Shown here piece by piece: positions 61,710 through 64,000 of a stretch of 64,000 bases of DNA; within the stretch, counting starts at the first letter, position 1; the number at the start of each line of letters is the position of its first letter. A program made the translations under genes and the position numbers. The notes below the pieces were generated by a model, which saw nothing but the letters and a program-made list of their open reading frames with translations, had not been told where the DNA came from and did not search any database. The DNA lies in NCBI RefSeq assembly GCF_008180615.1, contig NZ_VTEH01000016.1, forward strand, positions 1-64,000. The letters are read 5' to 3'. Origin of the DNA: Rossellomorea vietnamensis (GTDB lineage Bacteria > Bacillota > Bacilli > Bacillales > Bacillaceae_B).

Positions 61710-62228
61710 ATGAAATGGAGAATAGCTGCAGCGGCAGTGTCTGTATGTGCTTTGCTCCTTCTGATTTTCGTTCCTTTTAAAACCTGTATTGTCCTGGAGT
61801 CCCTTAAACAAGAAAGCAAGGACGTTCTGGTTCCAATGCCGTCCAGTGAGGAGAGGGAGTTTTCAATCCTCTATACTCATTCCATCCACCTGTCGGATGT
61901 AATGGAAACATATAAGACAGATGATGAGTCCAATATTGTCCAGATAACCCTGGTGTACGAAGATACAGCGATTGGAATGCCAGGCGGTGCAGAAGGGGAA
62001 GAGGTTTTTGAAAGGACAGAAGACGGAAAGTACAAGATCAGCAATATGAACCGGACTTTTCCGCATATTGATATTTCTATTGGACAAGTAGCGGCAAATC
62101 ACAGATTCATATACAATGAGAAAGTGTACAGATTGGCTGACTACTTTGAAAAAGGGGCACTCATCCGCATGAGTGTTCAAGAACAATCATTTTTTCAACT
62201 TTGGAAAGGAGTGATCCTAGATGGATAA
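61710..62228 (+). CDS. DUF1850 membrane-linked protein of the TRAP system
   Basis: 172 residues. One N-terminal membrane helix (AAAAVSVCALLLLIFVPF), then a domain typical of DUF1850: FSILYTHSIHLSDVMETYK and a later TYxxDEhHIY-like region. DUF1850 proteins are regularly encoded between the TAXI binding protein and the fused permease; role not known. Ends 8 bp inside the permease gene. Confidence 0.88.
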   Translation: MKWRIAAAAVSVCALLLLIFVPFKTCIVLESLKQESKDVLVPMPSSEEREFSILYTHSIHLSDVMETYKTDDESNIVQITLVYEDTAIGMPGGAEGEEVFERTEDGKYKISNMNRTFPHIDISIGQVAANHRFIYNEKVYRLADYFEKGALIRMSVQEQSFFQLWKGVILDG

Positions 62229-64000
62229 AAACTCAAAAAACTTCGAGTCACTGACAGCTGAGCAGCAGCAAGAATTGTTAGAAAAATATGATCCTGAATC
62301 CTCGACACGGAAATTCACATCAGGAATAGTCAAATGGATTGTATTCTATGGATTGCTGGCATTCTCTCTATTTCAGCTGACGGCCTCAATTTTTCAATTC
62401 ATTCCCAGACAACTACTTCTATCCATTCACTTAGGTTTCGCATTATCGTTAATCTTCTTATTATTCCCAGCAAGCAAAAAGAGGTCACGCAAGGATAAAG
62501 TCGCCTGGTATGATATCATTCTTGCTCTGTTGTCGATTGTCGTGGGGAGCTACTGGCCGATCATGCAGGAGGAAATCGTAAGCAGAATCGGGATCATGAC
62601 CACCCTTGATTTCACGGTCGGAATCATAGCGGTCCTTCTTGTGCTTGAGGCTACACGCCGTGCGGTAGGATTGCCGATTACCATCATTGCCGGAGCCTTC
62701 CTGCTGTATATGTACTATGGAAGATCCATGCCGGGATTCCTAGCTCACCGAGGGTATGATATCGATGCAATTGTTAAGACAATGTTTTTTACAAGTGAAG
62801 GAATCCTGGGTACACCACTGTATGTATCCGCGACCTTCATCTTCCTGTTCCTGTTGTTCGGTGCCTTTTTGGTCAAGACCGGCGTCGGTCAATACTTTAA
62901 CGATCTGGCCGTTTCCATTGCCGGAAAAAGAACGGGAGGACCAGCCAAAGTGGCTATTTTCTCCAGTGCTTTGCAAGGAACGATCAGCGGAAGTTCCGTT
63001 GCGAACGTGGTAACATCGGGTTCATTCACAATCCCGATGATGAAAAAGCTTGGTTATCGTAAAGAATTCGCAGGGGGAGTAGAGGCAGCCGCATCCACAG
63101 GCGGACAGCTGATGCCTCCTATTATGGGAGCTGCGGCTTTCCTTATGGTTGAATTCATTGGCGGGGTATCTTATTGGGAAATTGCGAAAGCAGCTGCCAT
63201 TCCTGCTCTCCTATACTTCACTGGTATATGGATCATGACGCACTTTGAGGCAAAACGAATCGGTCTGAGAGGCTTGACTGATGAGGAAATGCCGGACAGA
63301 AAAGAAGTTTTTAAGAAAATCTATCTCTTGCTGCCGATCTTGGTGGTTATTGTCCTATTGTTCTCCGGGATGAGCGTCATGCGTGCAGCACTATGGTCCA
63401 TTGTTGCCACAATCGCCATCAGTGCCATCAGGAAGGACACACGCATCAATTTCAAGGATGCGGTGGATGCCCTGGTTGACGGTGCCAGAACAGCTCTGTC
63501 AGTAGCTGCTGCAACAGCTGCGGCTGGTATCATTGTAGGTGTAGTGACGAAGACAGGCCTTGGTCTGACAATGGCAAACGGCCTTGTTGACCTTGCTGGA
63601 GACATGACGAATTCTGCTCAAGCAAAGCTGTTATTAACATTGTTCTTCACGATGGTGGCTTCCATCATCCTGGGAATGGGCTCACCTACAACGGCCAACT
63701 ATGTCATCACGTCCACTATTGCAGCACCTGCTATTATCTTGCTTGGTGCACCAGAGCTATCGGCTCACCTATTCGTATTCTATTTCGGAATCATCGCGGA
63801 CATTACGCCGCCGGTTGCTCTTGCGGCCTTTGCCGCCGCGGGTGTCTCTGGAGGAGAACCCATACGGACCGGATTCAATTCGGCCAAACTGGCGATTGCC
63901 GCCTTTATCATTCCGTACATGTTTGTTCTGTCACCAGAGCTCTTGATGATCGATACCACGATTCCTTATCTGATCTGGGTCGTCTTTACAGCCATCACTG
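62221..64000 (+). CDS. TRAP transporter fused permease subunit (3' end outside window)
   Basis: At least 593 residues; the frame is open at the window edge. The first ~200 residues hold DctQ-like small-permease helices (VKWIVFYGLLAFSLFQLTASIF, VAWYDIILALLSIVVGSYW). The DctM-like large part follows: GPAKVAIFSSALQGTISGSSVANVVTSGSFTIPMMKKLGY, ASTGGQLMPPIMGAAAF, and ILGMGSPTTANYVITST later. AAAGGAG SD. Forms a sodium-coupled importer with the TAXI lipoprotein. Confidence 0.95.
   Translation, partial: MDKNSKNFESLTAEQQQELLEKYDPESSTRKFTSGIVKWIVFYGLLAFSLFQLTASIFQFIPRQLLLSIHLGFALSLIFLLFPASKKRSRKDKVAWYDIILALLSIVVGSYWPIMQEEIVSRIGIMTTLDFTVGIIAVLLVLEATRRAVGLPITIIAGAFLLYMYYGRSMPGFLAHRGYDIDAIVKTMFFTSEGILGTPLYVSATFIFLFLLFGAFLVKTGVGQYFNDLAVSIAGKRTGGPAKVAIFSSALQGTISGSSVANVVTSGSFTIPMMKKLGYRKEFAGGVEAAASTGGQLMPPIMGAAAFLMVEFIGGVSYWEIAKAAAIPALLYFTGIWIMTHFEAKRIGLRGLTDEEMPDRKEVFKKIYLLLPILVVIVLLFSGMSVMRAALWSIVATIAISAIRKDTRINFKDAVDALVDGARTALSVAAATAAAGIIVGVVTKTGLGLTMANGLVDLAGDMTNSAQAKLLLTLFFTMVASIILGMGSPTTANYVITSTIAAPAIILLGAPELSAHLFVFYFGIIADITPPVALAAFAAAGVSGGEPIRTGFNSAKLAIAAFIIPYMFVLSPELLMIDTTIPYLIWVVFTAIT

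Overview
The window is chromosomal DNA of a Bacillus-type Firmicute (family Bacillaceae). The evidence is gene content and order: the 3' end of a 23S rRNA gene and a 5S gene, then yebE-yebG, purEKBCSQLFMNHD behind a guanine-type riboswitch, yerA-yerB-yerC, pcrB-pcrA-ligA-camS, a putP/opuE-type symporter, gatCAB and dagK. This is the Bacillus subtilis order from memory. I cannot name the species. The main departure from that order is about 13 kb of other genes between gatB and dagK.

Layout. 1-1860: rRNA operon end, three decayed copies of the 5S 3' half, three copies of a structured element of about 125 bp, and an 11-unit 53-bp tandem array. 1969-6408: TPR-like/alpha-beta hydrolase, GNAT acetyltransferase, and a cytoplasmic kinase with five PAS-like regions. 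6767-7514: yebE and yebG. 7515-21606: purine biosynthesis from PRPP to IMP, behind a PurBox pair, a sigma-A promoter, a guanine aptamer and a terminator. Here the cluster is split by a strong terminator plus dispersed palindrome (purB/purC) and by an eight-unit hairpin array (purH/purD). 21572-32338: small membrane proteins, yerA, yerB, yerC, pcrB, pcrA (with a LexA-like box), ligA and camS. 33206-43359: sodium/solute symporter, a duplicated pair of acidic lipoproteins bracketed by direct repeats, SGNH hydrolase, YueI family, AbrB-family permease, cupin and gatCAB. 44118-52132: small membrane proteins, VOC protein, bioB and bioY (BirA-type operator), a P-loop kinase with a HAD phosphatase, a thioredoxin-like protein, an XRE regulator and arylamine N-acetyltransferase. 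52684-55701: a four-gene operon with 4-bp overlaps encoding an ECF sigma factor, a zinc-type anti-sigma, a membrane protein with three repeats and a LiaF/DUF4097-like protein. 55926-60077: DUF2269 protein, dagK and a large TM-helix-repeat (MscS-related) protein. 60437-64000: TAXI-type TRAP transporter (binding lipoprotein, DUF1850 protein, fused permease running off the end).

The most unusual property is intergenic repeat content. Five tandem arrays have 52-53 bp units (five helical turns) and two have 21-bp units (two turns). There are also at least eight GGGAC(A/T)GTCCC palindromes and several larger hairpin elements. Three of the 52-53 bp arrays share an AGATATGT-type landmark and are diverged copies of one family. 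The two 21-bp arrays share a TATCRRCG core in opposite orientation. The best candidates for an undescribed system are these helically phased arrays, the structured element between the 5S fragments, and the ECF sigma operon. Several short genes (37, 51 and 55 codons) are also annotated.
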